Source: Lachnospiraceae bacterium (GTDB lineage Bacteria > Bacillota > Clostridia > Lachnospirales > Lachnospiraceae). From it: a DNA stretch of 64,000 nucleotides. The stretch spans positions 1-64,000 of the forward strand of contig CAAFXE010000324.1 of the NCBI GenBank assembly GCA_900766915.1. Direction: 5' to 3'. This document shows, piece by piece, positions 26,959 through 34,149 of this stretch; position 1 is the stretch's first letter; every line of letters starts with the position of its first letter. A program made the position numbers and the translations under genes. Under the pieces are notes generated by a model, which was given only the letters and a program-made list of their open reading frames with translations, made no database searches and was not told the origin of the DNA.

Positions 26959-27273
26959 TCAACTGGCTTTTAGTTCATTTAACTTCTCATAATAAATAAG
27001 AACCCTCTGACACATCTGATTTTGGTACTTGCTCTCAAATTTTCTATTACCAATTAACAACGCATCTACCGGCATCTGAAAAAGCTCACTTAATGCATAC
27101 AAATTATCTACAGTAGGCAGATTTCTTCCGTCAAACCAATGATAAATACTCTGAGGAGTACCCAGTTTTAAAAAGTCCTGAACATCTTTTACCGTAAGTC
27201 CTTTGTTCTGCATAATATGCTTGATGTTCTGACCCGTTCTTGCCATATCAATGACAGGATATTTTCTCTTCAT
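26959..27273 (-). CDS. XRE-type HTH regulator downstream of hicAB
   Basis: The product has 104 residues from the ATG at 27273 (MKRKYPVIDMARTGQ), which has GAGGAG 8 bp upstream. The HTH is NIKHIMQNKGLTVKDVQDFLKLGTPQSIYHWFDGRNLPTVDNLYALSELFQM. That is most of the protein, so it is a single-domain Cro/CI-like DNA binder. It follows hicB by about 25 bp on the same strand and is probably in the same operon, perhaps as an extra autoregulator. It could also be an unrelated cargo gene. Confidence 0.85.
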   Translation of the reverse strand: MKRKYPVIDMARTGQNIKHIMQNKGLTVKDVQDFLKLGTPQSIYHWFDGRNLPTVDNLYALSELFQMPVDALLIGNRKFESKYQNQMCQRVLIYYEKLNELKAS

Positions 27274-27298
27274 AGTCACATCTCCTCATCATTAGTCA

Positions 27299-27661
27299 TT
27301 ATCCTATATATGCAGAATCGTTTTTTGTAAGTAAATATAAGCAATACTGGTTCATACTAATCCCTTCAGCTTTCGAATGCTCTGACAAAGATTTATGAAG
27401 ACTCCTTGGGATACGTAACTTAAACTGACCTGAATAGTTTTCAAGATCATCAGGTTCATTGATGCGAACACCGTCTTCAATTGCCGCTTCAATCCAAGTA
27501 CGCATAGCATCCTTTGCATTCTTTATTGCCTCTTCTATTGTGTCTCCGACTGTCAAACAGCCCGGTAAATCAGGAAAAGATACTACATATCCGCCTTCTT
27601 CTGTATCAGGAATTATTTCCATCTTATATGGAAGTTTCAAATATTCATCAACTGTTCGCAT
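27299..27661 (-). CDS. hicB: HicB-family antitoxin with C-terminal ribbon-helix-helix
   Basis: The product has 120 residues from the ATG at 27661; GAGGAGG lies 6 bp upstream. The N-terminal half (YKMEIIPDTEEGGYVVSFPDLPGCLTVGDTIEEAIKNAKDAMRTWIEAAIEDG) is the degenerate RNase H-like HicB fold. The C-terminal half (GQFKLRIPRSLHKSLSEHSKAEGISMNQYCLYLL) is an Arc/RHH DNA-binding segment. It overlaps the hicA stop by 14 bp in the canonical toxin-first order. It should bind and neutralise HicA and repress the shared promoter. Confidence 0.92.
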   Translation of the reverse strand: MRTVDEYLKLPYKMEIIPDTEEGGYVVSFPDLPGCLTVGDTIEEAIKNAKDAMRTWIEAAIEDGVRINEPDDLENYSGQFKLRIPRSLHKSLSEHSKAEGISMNQYCLYLLTKNDSAYIG

Positions 27662-27902
27662 TTGCTGCCTCCTCTCGTTCGACAACTTCACGGACCATCT
27701 CGATATATACCTTTTTTATTGGTTTATGTTTAGGAATCGTAATTGGTGGATATCCAGCCTTACGAAATGTATAATGACTACTTCCGCTTTTCGGAGCATT
27801 CATGACATATCCATAAGATTCTAATATCTTCTTTAATTCCTCAAATCGAAGGCCCGGAGATAATTGCCTCACTCTATCTAATAGTTTATCCCACTTGGAC
27901 AT
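27648..27902 (-). CDS. hicA: HicA-family mRNA interferase toxin
   Basis: The product has 84 residues. The double-stranded RNA-binding-like fold is recognised from LSPGLRFEELKKILESYGYVMNAPKSGSSHYTFRKAGYPPITIPKHKPIKKVYIEMV, with the catalytic His in GSSHYTFRK. AAAGGAG precedes the ATG. HicA toxins cleave mRNA independently of translation under stress. It is first in the operon, behind a strong promoter with tandem operator-like repeats. Confidence 0.93.
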   Translation of the reverse strand: MSKWDKLLDRVRQLSPGLRFEELKKILESYGYVMNAPKSGSSHYTFRKAGYPPITIPKHKPIKKVYIEMVREVVEREEAANANS

Positions 27903-27918
27903 TTTATTTCTCCTTTAT

Positions 27919-27948
27919 ATTATAATATGGTGTCATATATGGTGTCAA
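27919..27948 (-). promoter_or_regulatory. hicA promoter with tandem operator repeats
   Basis: On the minus strand, TTGACA and TATAAT are 18 bp apart. The spacer holds two copies of TGACACCATAT at 12-bp spacing, one overlapping the -35. This is a plausible site for the HicB RHH domain or the XRE protein. Confidence 0.75.
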
Positions 27949-28126
27949 CCAGCTATTAGTTTAATCGATAAAATACCAAAATATCGATATTTTAAATAAT
28001 ATCTAACAGTCCCCATTTATTCTACCTACACTATAAACAACTGTCATTGTACCTGTAGTATAAAATCTTTGTATCTGTTCAGTAACCTTCAAATATGAAA
28101 AAGATACAAAAAAGAATATTTTTCTG
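27949..28126. other. Gene-free gap between hicA and the infC promoter
   Basis: It is AT-rich and contains an ATCGATA/TATCGAT inverted pair (27964-27988), CTAACAGTCCCC (28003-28014, repeating the terminator sequence at 26890), and a dispersed palindrome copy. No credible coding sequence was seen. Confidence 0.5.
28071..28096 (+). repeat. Copy of the 26-bp dispersed palindrome, degenerate 3' half
   Basis: GTATCTGTTCAGTAACCTTC starts as in the other copies; the 3' arm has decayed. Confidence 0.45.
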
Positions 28127-28155
28127 TTGACAGGAATATCCTGTTGTGATAACAT
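28127..28155 (+). promoter_or_regulatory. Promoter of the infC-rpmI-rplT operon
   Basis: TTGACA and TAACAT are exactly 17 bp apart, giving a predicted start near 28162 and a leader of about 175 nt. Confidence 0.8.
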
Positions 28156-28161
28156 ATTTTC

Positions 28162-28338
28162 GGTAAAGAAAGTAGAGTATCCGCTCTCACCAGGCACAAG
28201 CGAGTGACCATGGTTCAATATTTAATAAATAATTCGAGGGGATTGTGTTATTTATGAGTATGATGGGTGGATAGATGAACTATTCATCTTTTTTTACGTG
28301 GTTTTTCAAATGTATTTGACTCATGGAGGTGCAAGACA
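28162..28338 (+). promoter_or_regulatory. infC leader RNA with attenuator-like terminator
   Basis: The leader has a 5' structured part (GTATCCGCTCTCACCAGGCA...GCGAGTGACCATGGTTCAA) and then AGATGAA-cta-TTCATCT followed by seven T (28273-28295), an intrinsic terminator before infC. In Bacillus this operon is controlled through its leader by ribosomal protein L20. The same logic is likely here, but the fold was not computed. Confidence 0.6.
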
Positions 28339-28845
28339 ATTAGCGATTTAATGATTAACGAACAGATTCGTGACAAAGAAGTAAGACTGATCGGAGCAGA
28401 TGGCGAAATGATCGGCATCGTGTCTTCTAAAGAAGCTCAGGCTATGGCAAGAGAGGCAGAGCTTGATCTGGTGAAGATTTCTCCTAACGCAAAGCCGCCG
28501 GTATGTAAGATTATTGATTACGGCAAATACCGTTACGAGCAGTCCAGAAAAGAAAAAGAAGCGAAAAAGAAACAGAAAACCATCGAAATCAAAGAAATCC
28601 GTCTTTCTCCAAACATTGAGGAAAACGATTTGAACACCAAGGTTGCCAATGCAAGAAAGTTTATTTCCAAGGGTGACCGTGTCAAAGTAACACTGAGATT
28701 CCGCGGACGCGAAATGGCTCACGTGCAGAGCAGCAAGCAGATTTTAGATGTATTTGCTGAAAAGCTGAAAGACATTGCCGTAGTAGAAAAAGCGCCGAAG
28801 CTGGAAGGTAGAAACATGTCAATGTTTTTAACTGAAAAACGTTAG
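28339..28845 (+). CDS. infC: Translation initiation factor IF-3, AUU start
   Basis: The product has 168 residues. I place the start at ATT (28339), not at the ATG four codons later: GGAGG ends 9 bp before the ATT but 21 bp before the ATG, and the encoded SDLMINEQIRDKEVRLIGADG matches the usual start of clostridial IF-3. AUU starts in infC let IF-3 repress its own translation, as in E. coli. The N-domain (about 1-80) and C-domain (IEIKEIRLSPNIEENDLNTK onward) are complete. IF-3 binds the 30S subunit and checks the start codon. It is followed by rpmI and rplT, the universal order. Confidence 0.96.
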   Translation: MSDLMINEQIRDKEVRLIGADGEMIGIVSSKEAQAMAREAELDLVKISPNAKPPVCKIIDYGKYRYEQSRKEKEAKKKQKTIEIKEIRLSPNIEENDLNTKVANARKFISKGDRVKVTLRFRGREMAHVQSSKQILDVFAEKLKDIAVVEKAPKLEGRNMSMFLTEKR

Positions 28846-28900
28846 TGAGCTAACGAAGGTTAAAATATAGAAAAGTAAACATTACAGGAGGACTAAACAT

Positions 28901-29098
28901 ATGCCAAAGGTAAAAACAAGCAGAGCAGCTGCAAAACGTTTCAAAAAAACAGGATCAGGTCAGTTAAAGAGAATGAAAGCTTATAAGAGCCATATCTTAA
29001 CAAAGAAGAGCACAAAGAGAAAACGTAATCTTCGTAAAGCTACAACTGTAGATGCTACAAATGTAAAGAACATGAAGAAGATTTTACCTTATTTATAA
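28901..29098 (+). CDS. rpmI: 50S ribosomal protein L35
   Basis: This is a 65-residue, highly basic protein. [19 protein letters not shown]...[17 protein letters not shown] is the L35 signature. CAGGAGG lies upstream of the ATG. It is the second gene of the IF-3/L35/L20 operon and part of the large subunit. Confidence 0.97.
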   Translation: MPKVKTSRAAAKRFKKTGSGQLKRMKAYKSHILTKKSTKRKRNLRKATTVDATNVKNMKKILPYL

Positions 29099-29120
29099 GA
29101 TTTGAGGAGGAAAGAAAGAC

Positions 29121-29480
29121 ATGGCTAGAATTAAAGGCGGTTTAAACGCAAAGAAAAAACACAACAGAGTATTAAAACTCGCTAAAGGATATAGAGGCGC
29201 TCGTTCTAAACAGTACAGAGTTGCAAAACAGTCTGTAATGAGAGCATTAACAAGCTCTTACGCAGGTAGAAAAGAAAGAAAACGTCAGTTCAGACAGTTA
29301 TGGATCGCTCGTATCAACGCAGCAGCCAGAATGAACGGTTTATCATACAGCAAATTTATGTTCGGCTTAAAATCAGCTGGCGTAGAAATGAACAGAAAAG
29401 TTCTTGCTGATTTAGCAGTAAATGATGCAGCAGCTTTCACAGTATTAGCTGAAACAGCAAAAGCAGCATTAAATAAATAA
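29121..29480 (+). CDS. rplT: 50S ribosomal protein L20
   Basis: This is a 119-residue basic protein. [33 protein letters not shown] is the long basic N-terminal arm, and [23 protein letters not shown] is the core signature. L20 is needed for early 50S assembly and in Firmicutes represses this operon by binding its leader. GAGGAGG precedes the ATG. Confidence 0.97.
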   Translation: MARIKGGLNAKKKHNRVLKLAKGYRGARSKQYRVAKQSVMRALTSSYAGRKERKRQFRQLWIARINAAARMNGLSYSKFMFGLKSAGVEMNRKVLADLAVNDAAAFTVLAETAKAALNK

Positions 29481-29547
29481 GCATATTTGAAATGATGTGG
29501 GGGAGTGTTGTAAGACGCTCCCTCTTTGTAATAGAAAGGAAGAGAAT

Positions 29548-30582
29548 ATGACAAAGATTGAAATCGTATCAGGATTCCTGGGAGCCGGAAAGACTACCCT
29601 GATTAAAAAGCTTTTAAAGGAAGCTTTTGCAGGGGAAAAGCTGGTTCTGATTGAAAATGAATTTGGAGAAATCGGTGTTGACGGCGGATTTTTAAAGGAA
29701 GCAGGTATTGAAATTACGGAAATGAACTCCGGATGTATCTGCTGCTCCCTGGTCGGAGATTTTGGCACTGCCTTAAAAGAGGTTCTGGAAAAATATGCCC
29801 CGGACCGTGTGATTATTGAACCGTCAGGTGTGGGCAAACTTTCTGACGTTGTAAAAGCGGTAGAAGCTGTTGGAGAAAAGGTGAACAGTTCTGTAACGGT
29901 AGTAGATGGACAGAAATGTAATATGTATATGAAAAACTTCGGTGAATTTTTCAATAATCAGATTGAAAATGCCGGAACCATCGTCATCAGCCGTACCCAG
30001 AAGATGAAGGAAGATAAACTGGAGAAATGTGTGGCACAGATTAGAGAGAAGAATGAACATGCGACCATCATTACAACTCCATGGGAAGAAATTGACGGTA
30101 AGGTGATCGTAAATGCCATGGAACACATTGCACTTGATATGCATGACGACCATCACCATGAGCATGATGAGAACTGTACCTGTGGCTGCCATGATCATGA
30201 ACATCACGACCATGACCACGATCATCATGAGCACGACCATCACCATGAGCATGACGAGAACTGTACCTGCGGCTGTCACGACCATGATCATCATCACCAT
30301 CATGCAGATGAAGTATTCTCAAGCTGGGGTAAGGAGACTCCAAGAAAATACTCTGAAGAAGAGATTCGTGATATCTTAAAAGAACTTTCCGATAAGGATG
30401 ACTGCGGTATTATCTTACGTGCAAAGGGAATTGTGCCTTGTACAGACGGCAGCTGGTTACATTTTGATATGGTACCGGAAGAATATGAGCTCCGCCATGG
30501 GGAAGCAGACTATACCGGAAGAATCTGTGTCATCGGTTCCATGTTAAATGAAGAGGAACTGACAAAACTGTTTCATCTGTAA
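29548..30582 (+). CDS. CobW/G3E-family GTPase with histidine-rich metal-binding stretch
   Basis: The product has 344 residues from the ATG at 29548, which has AAAGGAAG upstream. An upstream in-frame start at 29497 lacks support. The P-loop is GFLGAGKTT (residues 8-16). The nucleotide-coupled metal motif is GCICCS near residue 68. About residues 200-255 contain tandem His/Asp runs with two copies of HHHEHDENCTCGCHDH, 29 residues apart. The C-terminal domain (from about 265) is the CobW C fold. G3E GTPases deliver metals (Zn, Co, Ni, Fe) to target proteins. The Cys/His run suggests zinc or nickel storage, but the target is unknown. It is 13 bp ahead of a second G3E-type gene. Confidence 0.93.
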   Translation: MTKIEIVSGFLGAGKTTLIKKLLKEAFAGEKLVLIENEFGEIGVDGGFLKEAGIEITEMNSGCICCSLVGDFGTALKEVLEKYAPDRVIIEPSGVGKLSDVVKAVEAVGEKVNSSVTVVDGQKCNMYMKNFGEFFNNQIENAGTIVISRTQKMKEDKLEKCVAQIREKNEHATIITTPWEEIDGKVIVNAMEHIALDMHDDHHHEHDENCTCGCHDHEHHDHDHDHHEHDHHHEHDENCTCGCHDHDHHHHHADEVFSSWGKETPRKYSEEEIRDILKELSDKDDCGIILRAKGIVPCTDGSWLHFDMVPEEYELRHGEADYTGRICVIGSMLNEEELTKLFHL

Positions 30583-30595
30583 TTAGGAGGAATTT

Positions 30596-31540
30596 ATGTT
30601 AGGAATGAGAACCCCTGTCTTTGTGATCAACGGATTTCTGGAGAGTGGGAAAACAGTGTTTGCACTGGATACTGTCGGAGATGAATATTTTTCCGACGGG
30701 GAAGATACTCTGGTCATTGCCTGCGAAGAGGGCATGGAAGAATATGATGAGGAATTCCTGAAAGATCACGGAGCACAGCTTGTATATTGCGAAAGTAAAG
30801 AAGACTTTACAGAGGATTTTTTGAAGGAAGCACAAAGAAAATACAAACCAAGCCAGATTCTTTTGGAATATAACGGAATGTGGGGCATGGAGCTTTTGAA
30901 TACTGTGAAGAAGCCTCGTGGATGGTTTCGTGCACAACAGGTAACCATGGTGGATGCAACTACTTTTGATGTGTATATGCAGAATATGAAGTCTCAGTTC
31001 ATGGATATGTGCAGAGAATCTGATCTGGTGATTTTTAACCGGTGTCAGGAAGGTACAGCGGCTGCCAGCTACAAGAGAAATATCCGTGCTGTGAATCCAA
31101 GAGCTCAGGTAGCTTTTGAAAAAGAAAACGGAGAGCCTTTTGAATTTGAAGAAGAGATGCCCTTTGATGTGGATGCACCCATCATTGAAATAGCGGAGGA
31201 GGACTATGGAATCTGGTACATTGATGCCATGGATCACCCGGAAAAATATGATGGCAAGACGGTTAAATTCAAGGGTATGATCTATAAGCCTAAAGGAATG
31301 CCAAAGAATCAGTTTGTACCGGGACGTATGGCTATGACCTGCTGTGCGGATGATACGGCCTTTATCGGATATATTTGTGATGGGGTGGATGCATCCAAAT
31401 ATCAGACAAGGGACTGGATCATGCTGACGGCAGATATTACCATTGAGGAACGGGAAGAATATGAAGGCGAAGGTGTTGTGCTTCATGCCAGGGATATTGC
31501 CCGTACAGGAGCAGCTGCAGAGGAGTTTGTTTACTTCTAG
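30596..31540 (+). CDS. G3E-type GTPase fused to a DUF1980-like C-terminal domain
   Basis: The product has 314 residues. It has a P-loop-like GFLESGKTVF near residues 13-22 but lacks the CxCC motif of CobW. The middle (QQVTMVDATTFDVYMQNM) still resembles G3E GTPases. The last 110 residues (GKTVKFKGMIYKPKGMPKNQFVPGRMAMTCCADDTAFIGYIC) resemble the DUF1980/TIGR03943 soluble partner of a putative permease, with a conserved Cys pair. The fusion suggests a metal-handling role together with the upstream GTPase and perhaps a permease encoded elsewhere. GGAGGAA precedes the ATG. The function is not established. Confidence 0.82.
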   Translation: MLGMRTPVFVINGFLESGKTVFALDTVGDEYFSDGEDTLVIACEEGMEEYDEEFLKDHGAQLVYCESKEDFTEDFLKEAQRKYKPSQILLEYNGMWGMELLNTVKKPRGWFRAQQVTMVDATTFDVYMQNMKSQFMDMCRESDLVIFNRCQEGTAAASYKRNIRAVNPRAQVAFEKENGEPFEFEEEMPFDVDAPIIEIAEEDYGIWYIDAMDHPEKYDGKTVKFKGMIYKPKGMPKNQFVPGRMAMTCCADDTAFIGYICDGVDASKYQTRDWIMLTADITIEEREEYEGEGVVLHARDIARTGAAAEEFVYF

Positions 31541-31654
31541 ACAAATGTAAGTAAATCCGAAATTTTGGAAGTAGACATCCGAAAAGCTTTCATGGTAAGA
31601 TAAAAAAACGAAGTGATTCGTATTTTATAAGATGAAACACAGGAGGTGAACAGA

Positions 31655-31798
31655 ATGGACGGCTGTGATAGTTGTAGTCGAATAAATAACAGCGATGGAA
31701 GATTATTGGACGAAAACAGAGCAGCAGCTCTGTTCTGTTTGCGTGTAACGGTTTATTCTGCTTCAGTACCGTTTGCGTTTTCTCATTTGTCATCATAG
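31655..31798 (+). CDS. Candidate 47-residue leader or small protein upstream of mgtE
   Basis: An ATG with a near-ideal AGGAGG ribosome site (AGGAGGTGAACAGA) opens a 47-codon frame, MDGCDSCSRINNSDGRLLDE through VPFAFSHLSS, with two early Cys. An inverted repeat AACAGAGC/GCTCTGTT lies inside it (31715-31734). It lies about 230 bp upstream of mgtE. It could be a leader peptide controlling the Mg transporter, an independent small protein, or chance. I do not recognise the sequence. Confidence 0.45.
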   Translation: MDGCDSCSRINNSDGRLLDENRAAALFCLRVTVYSASVPFAFSHLSS

Positions 31799-32025
31799 AA
31801 CGCCCATTTAGAATATTTTCTATTATATATCATAGAATTTTCCATCGTGTGTGAGAATCGATTTCACAGCAGATATCTGTGTGTCTTTGGATTGCATAGG
31901 ATGGAATTTTTATGCCCTTTTTCAGGTATAAAACTTTATTTGCGAAGCAAAATGATACATGGATTTTTGTGGTTACTGGTTCAAAGTGAAGAGTAACAGA
32001 AGAACTGAAAAAGGAGGAAAACAGG
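31799..32025 (+). other. mgtE upstream gap holding repeat elements
   Basis: The segment is AT-rich, with TTTGCGAAGCAAA (31939-31951) and a dispersed palindrome. The known M-box riboswitch core was looked for by eye and not found. AGGAGG precedes the mgtE ATG. Confidence 0.4.
31972..31997 (+). repeat. Copy of the 26-bp dispersed palindrome
   Basis: GTTACTGGTTCAAAGTGAAG followed by AGTAAC. It is preceded 30 bp upstream by the TTTGCGAAGCAAA element, the same pairing as near 36.9 and 57.2 kb. Confidence 0.55.
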
Positions 32026-33414
32026 ATGGAAAAAATGTATGACTGGAATGGAGAGTATGTAAAGGAAATCGTAGGCCTGATTCGCCAAAATCCCGCAGAA
32101 GAGCTGAAAGAAAAGCTGGAAAGATACCATGAAAATGATATAGCGGAAGCACTGGAGTTACTGACACCGGAGGAGCGAGAAAAGCTGTATCGGGCCTTGG
32201 GAAAAGAACGTTTGGCAGAGATTTTTGCCTATTTGGATGACGCAGGTTCTTATTTAGAAGAACTGGAGCCGGAGCACGCAGCCGGAATCGTGCAGGAAAT
32301 GGACTCAGATGATGCCGTAGATGTTCTGGACGATATTGACGAAAAGCTTCAGGAAAAGCTGGTCAGTCTGATGGATGCAGAGAGCAGCAGAGATATTCGC
32401 TTGATTCGCTCTTATGATGAGGATGAAATCGGCAGTAAGATGACGACGAATTTCATTTTGATCAAAGGAAGACCAAGCGTAAGACAGGCCATGAAAGAAC
32501 TTTTGGCTCAGGCAGAGGAAAATGACAATATTCAGACGATTTATTTTTGCAATGAGGATGGAAGCTTTTACGGTGCTATGGATCTGAAGGATCTGATCAT
32601 TGCAAGGGAACATACGGACCTGCAGTCCCTGATCAGTAATGCCTATCCTTTTGTACGAGATCACGAAAAGGTGTCTGACTGTCTGGAAAAAATAAAAGAT
32701 TATGCGGAAGATTCTATCCCGGTCTTAAATGATCAGGATCAGATTCTGGGTGTTATCACAGCTCAGGACATCATTGAAGCTGTGGATGAAGAAATGGGAG
32801 ATGATTATGCGAAGCTGGCTGGTCTGGCAGCAGAAGAAGATTTACAGGAGCCGTTAGGAGAAAGCATGAAAAAGAGGCTTCCCTGGCTTGTCGTTTTGCT
32901 TTTGCTTGGAATTGTAGTTTCTACTGTGGTAGGAATGTTTGAGAAGGTTGTGGCAGAAGTGGCGATCATTGTCTGTTTCCAGTCACTTATTCTTGATATG
33001 GCGGGAAATGTAGGAACCCAGTCACTGGCGGTCACCATTCGAGTGTTGATGGATGAGCAGTTAAAGGCGAGCCAGAAACTGCAGTTGATCGTCAAAGAAC
33101 TGAAGGTTGGATTTTGTAATGGGCTATTGTTGGGCGTGATGTCATTTCTGTTTATTGGCTTTTATGTGTGGATCTTCAAACGATATGACCTGACCTTTGC
33201 CTTTCTGGTATCCGGATGTGTGGGAATTGCCCTGCTGGCAGCTATGGTGATCTCCAGCATGGTGGGAACTACTGTCCCCATGTTTTTCCATAAGCTGCAT
33301 ATAGACCCGGCTGTGGCTTCCGGGCCACTCATTACTACCATCAATGACCTGGTGGCAGTCGTTTCATATTATGGATTAGCATGGCTGTTGCTGATTCAGC
33401 TGATGAAAATTTAA
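32026..33414 (+). CDS. mgtE: Magnesium transporter MgtE
   Basis: The product has 462 residues, the normal MgtE length. The N-terminal helical domain (residues 1-130, ALELLTPEEREKLYRALG) acts as an acidic Mg-sensing superhelix. Two CBS domains follow (about 135-260, ending PVLNDQDQILGVITAQDIIEAVDEEMGDDY). Five membrane helices start near 285 (LPWLVVLLLLGIVVSTVVGMFE), with GNVGTQSLAVTIR in the pore region and TTINDLVAVVSYYGLA at the end, holding the Asp that binds the pore Mg ion. AAAAAGGAGG precedes the ATG. It imports Mg2+ and closes when internal Mg is high. Confidence 0.97.
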   Translation: MEKMYDWNGEYVKEIVGLIRQNPAEELKEKLERYHENDIAEALELLTPEEREKLYRALGKERLAEIFAYLDDAGSYLEELEPEHAAGIVQEMDSDDAVDVLDDIDEKLQEKLVSLMDAESSRDIRLIRSYDEDEIGSKMTTNFILIKGRPSVRQAMKELLAQAEENDNIQTIYFCNEDGSFYGAMDLKDLIIAREHTDLQSLISNAYPFVRDHEKVSDCLEKIKDYAEDSIPVLNDQDQILGVITAQDIIEAVDEEMGDDYAKLAGLAAEEDLQEPLGESMKKRLPWLVVLLLLGIVVSTVVGMFEKVVAEVAIIVCFQSLILDMAGNVGTQSLAVTIRVLMDEQLKASQKLQLIVKELKVGFCNGLLLGVMSFLFIGFYVWIFKRYDLTFAFLVSGCVGIALLAAMVISSMVGTTVPMFFHKLHIDPAVASGPLITTINDLVAVVSYYGLAWLLLIQLMKI

Positions 33415-33430
33415 TCAACAGGTTTTCTAT

Positions 33431-33472
33431 ACGGGGTGTAAAAAAGTGTAAACATTTTTACGCCCCGTCTTT
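33431..33472 (+). terminator. Terminator of mgtE
   Basis: ACGGGGTGTAAAAA pairs with TTTTTACGCCCCGT, followed by CTTT. Confidence 0.85.
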
Positions 33473-33486
33473 ATGAATTTTGACAG

Positions 33487-33527
33487 AAAAAAGCGATAAA
33501 CACAACTTTTTCGTTACGTTTATCGCT
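33487..33527 (-). terminator. Terminator of the minus-strand tRNA-Leu
   Basis: AGCGATAAAC pairs with GTTTATCGCT. On the minus strand the hairpin is followed by a T run (A run at 33487-33491 on the plus strand). Confidence 0.8.
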
Positions 33528-33537
33528 CAACATATCG

Positions 33538-33621
33538 TGCGGGAAAAGGGACTTGAACCCTCACGTCGTTGCCAACACTAGATCCTTAGTCTAGCCTGTC
33601 TGCCAATTCCAGCATTCCCGC
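33538..33621 (-). tRNA. tRNA-Leu (anticodon AAG)
   Basis: This is an 84-nt class II tRNA. The acceptor GCGGGAA pairs with TTCCCGC, with discriminator A. The anticodon stem CTAGA/TCTAG encloses CTAAGGA, giving AAG. It has a long variable arm (TGTTGGCAACGACGT) and a T-loop in GGGTTCAAGTCCC. No CCA is encoded. An identical copy lies inverted at 34576-34659. Confidence 0.95.
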
Positions 33622-33761
33622 GAACAAATGATATGTTATCAGAAAAAGTAAAATTTGTCAAATCCTTTTTGAGAAAAAATATTTCGTTTTTTTTGAAAAT
33701 TTATTCTTGACTTTTTAAACCTGACCATGTACAATATGCTTTGTCAGTTGAAAACAGCTGT

Positions 33762-33847
33762 GCGGAAGTGTCGGAATTGGCAGACGAGCAAGATTCAGGT
33801 TCTTGTGAGCGCTACGCTCGTGAGGGTTCAAGTCCCTTCTTCCGCAT
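33762..33847 (+). tRNA. tRNA-Leu (anticodon CAG)
   Basis: This is an 86-nt class II tRNA. The acceptor GCGGAAG pairs with CTTCCGC. The anticodon stem CAAGA/TCTTG encloses TTCAGGT, giving CAG. The variable arm is TGAGCGCTACGCTCGT and the T-loop sits in GGGTTCAAGTCCC. CCA is not encoded. An intrinsic terminator follows at once. Confidence 0.95.
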
Positions 33848-33849
33848 AA

Positions 33850-33878
33850 AATCCCTTGAGTGATCAGGGGATTTTTTG
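33850..33878 (+). terminator. Terminator of tRNA-Leu(CAG)
   Basis: AAATCCCTTGA pairs imperfectly with TCAGGGGATTT around a short loop, then a T run. Confidence 0.85.
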
Positions 33879-34149
33879 TTGGAAACAAAAAAAGAAATCT
33901 CTGCAACACGTCTATTTGATTCCCTCAAAAAATAATTATTTAACAGCATGGTAGTTACGAAAGGATGTTACTGATTTAAGAGAAACTTAATAAATTTAGG
34001 TGCATTATTTTTAAACTTTTTTATTACCATAGATATCTAATAAGTGAAACAGGATAATTATTCAGCACCTTCCAGATACGAAACAGGCAAGGTGACTGTT
34101 TTTAATTCACGTAACAGGTATCCTAGATGAAAAAAAGCGAGGGTGTGCC
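33879..34149 (+). other. Gap between tRNA-Leu and the small ORF
   Basis: The gap is AT-rich and contains a dispersed palindrome copy (34054-34079) followed by GGCAAGGTGACTGTTTTTAA, a partial second copy. No gene was seen. Confidence 0.4.
34054..34079 (+). repeat. Copy of the 26-bp dispersed palindrome, degenerate 5' half
   Basis: ATTCAGCACCTTCCAGATAC matches the 3' part of the family core. Confidence 0.45.

Noticed and set aside
28003..28218. 71-codon minus-strand ORF in the infC upstream region
   Set aside because: It overlaps a clear promoter and leader, has a poor start and atypical composition.
30151..30310. CRISPR-like short repeat array
   Set aside because: The repetition is two in-frame copies of a His/Cys codon block inside a gene, without spacers.
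30071..30343. Minus-strand ORFs rich in His/Asp or Val/Met, opposite the CobW gene
   Set aside because: They arise from the repeated CAT/GAC codons of the His-rich stretch read on the other strand.
31541..32025. M-box (Mg2+) riboswitch ahead of mgtE
   Set aside because: None of the conserved M-box segments could be found by eye in the upstream region.
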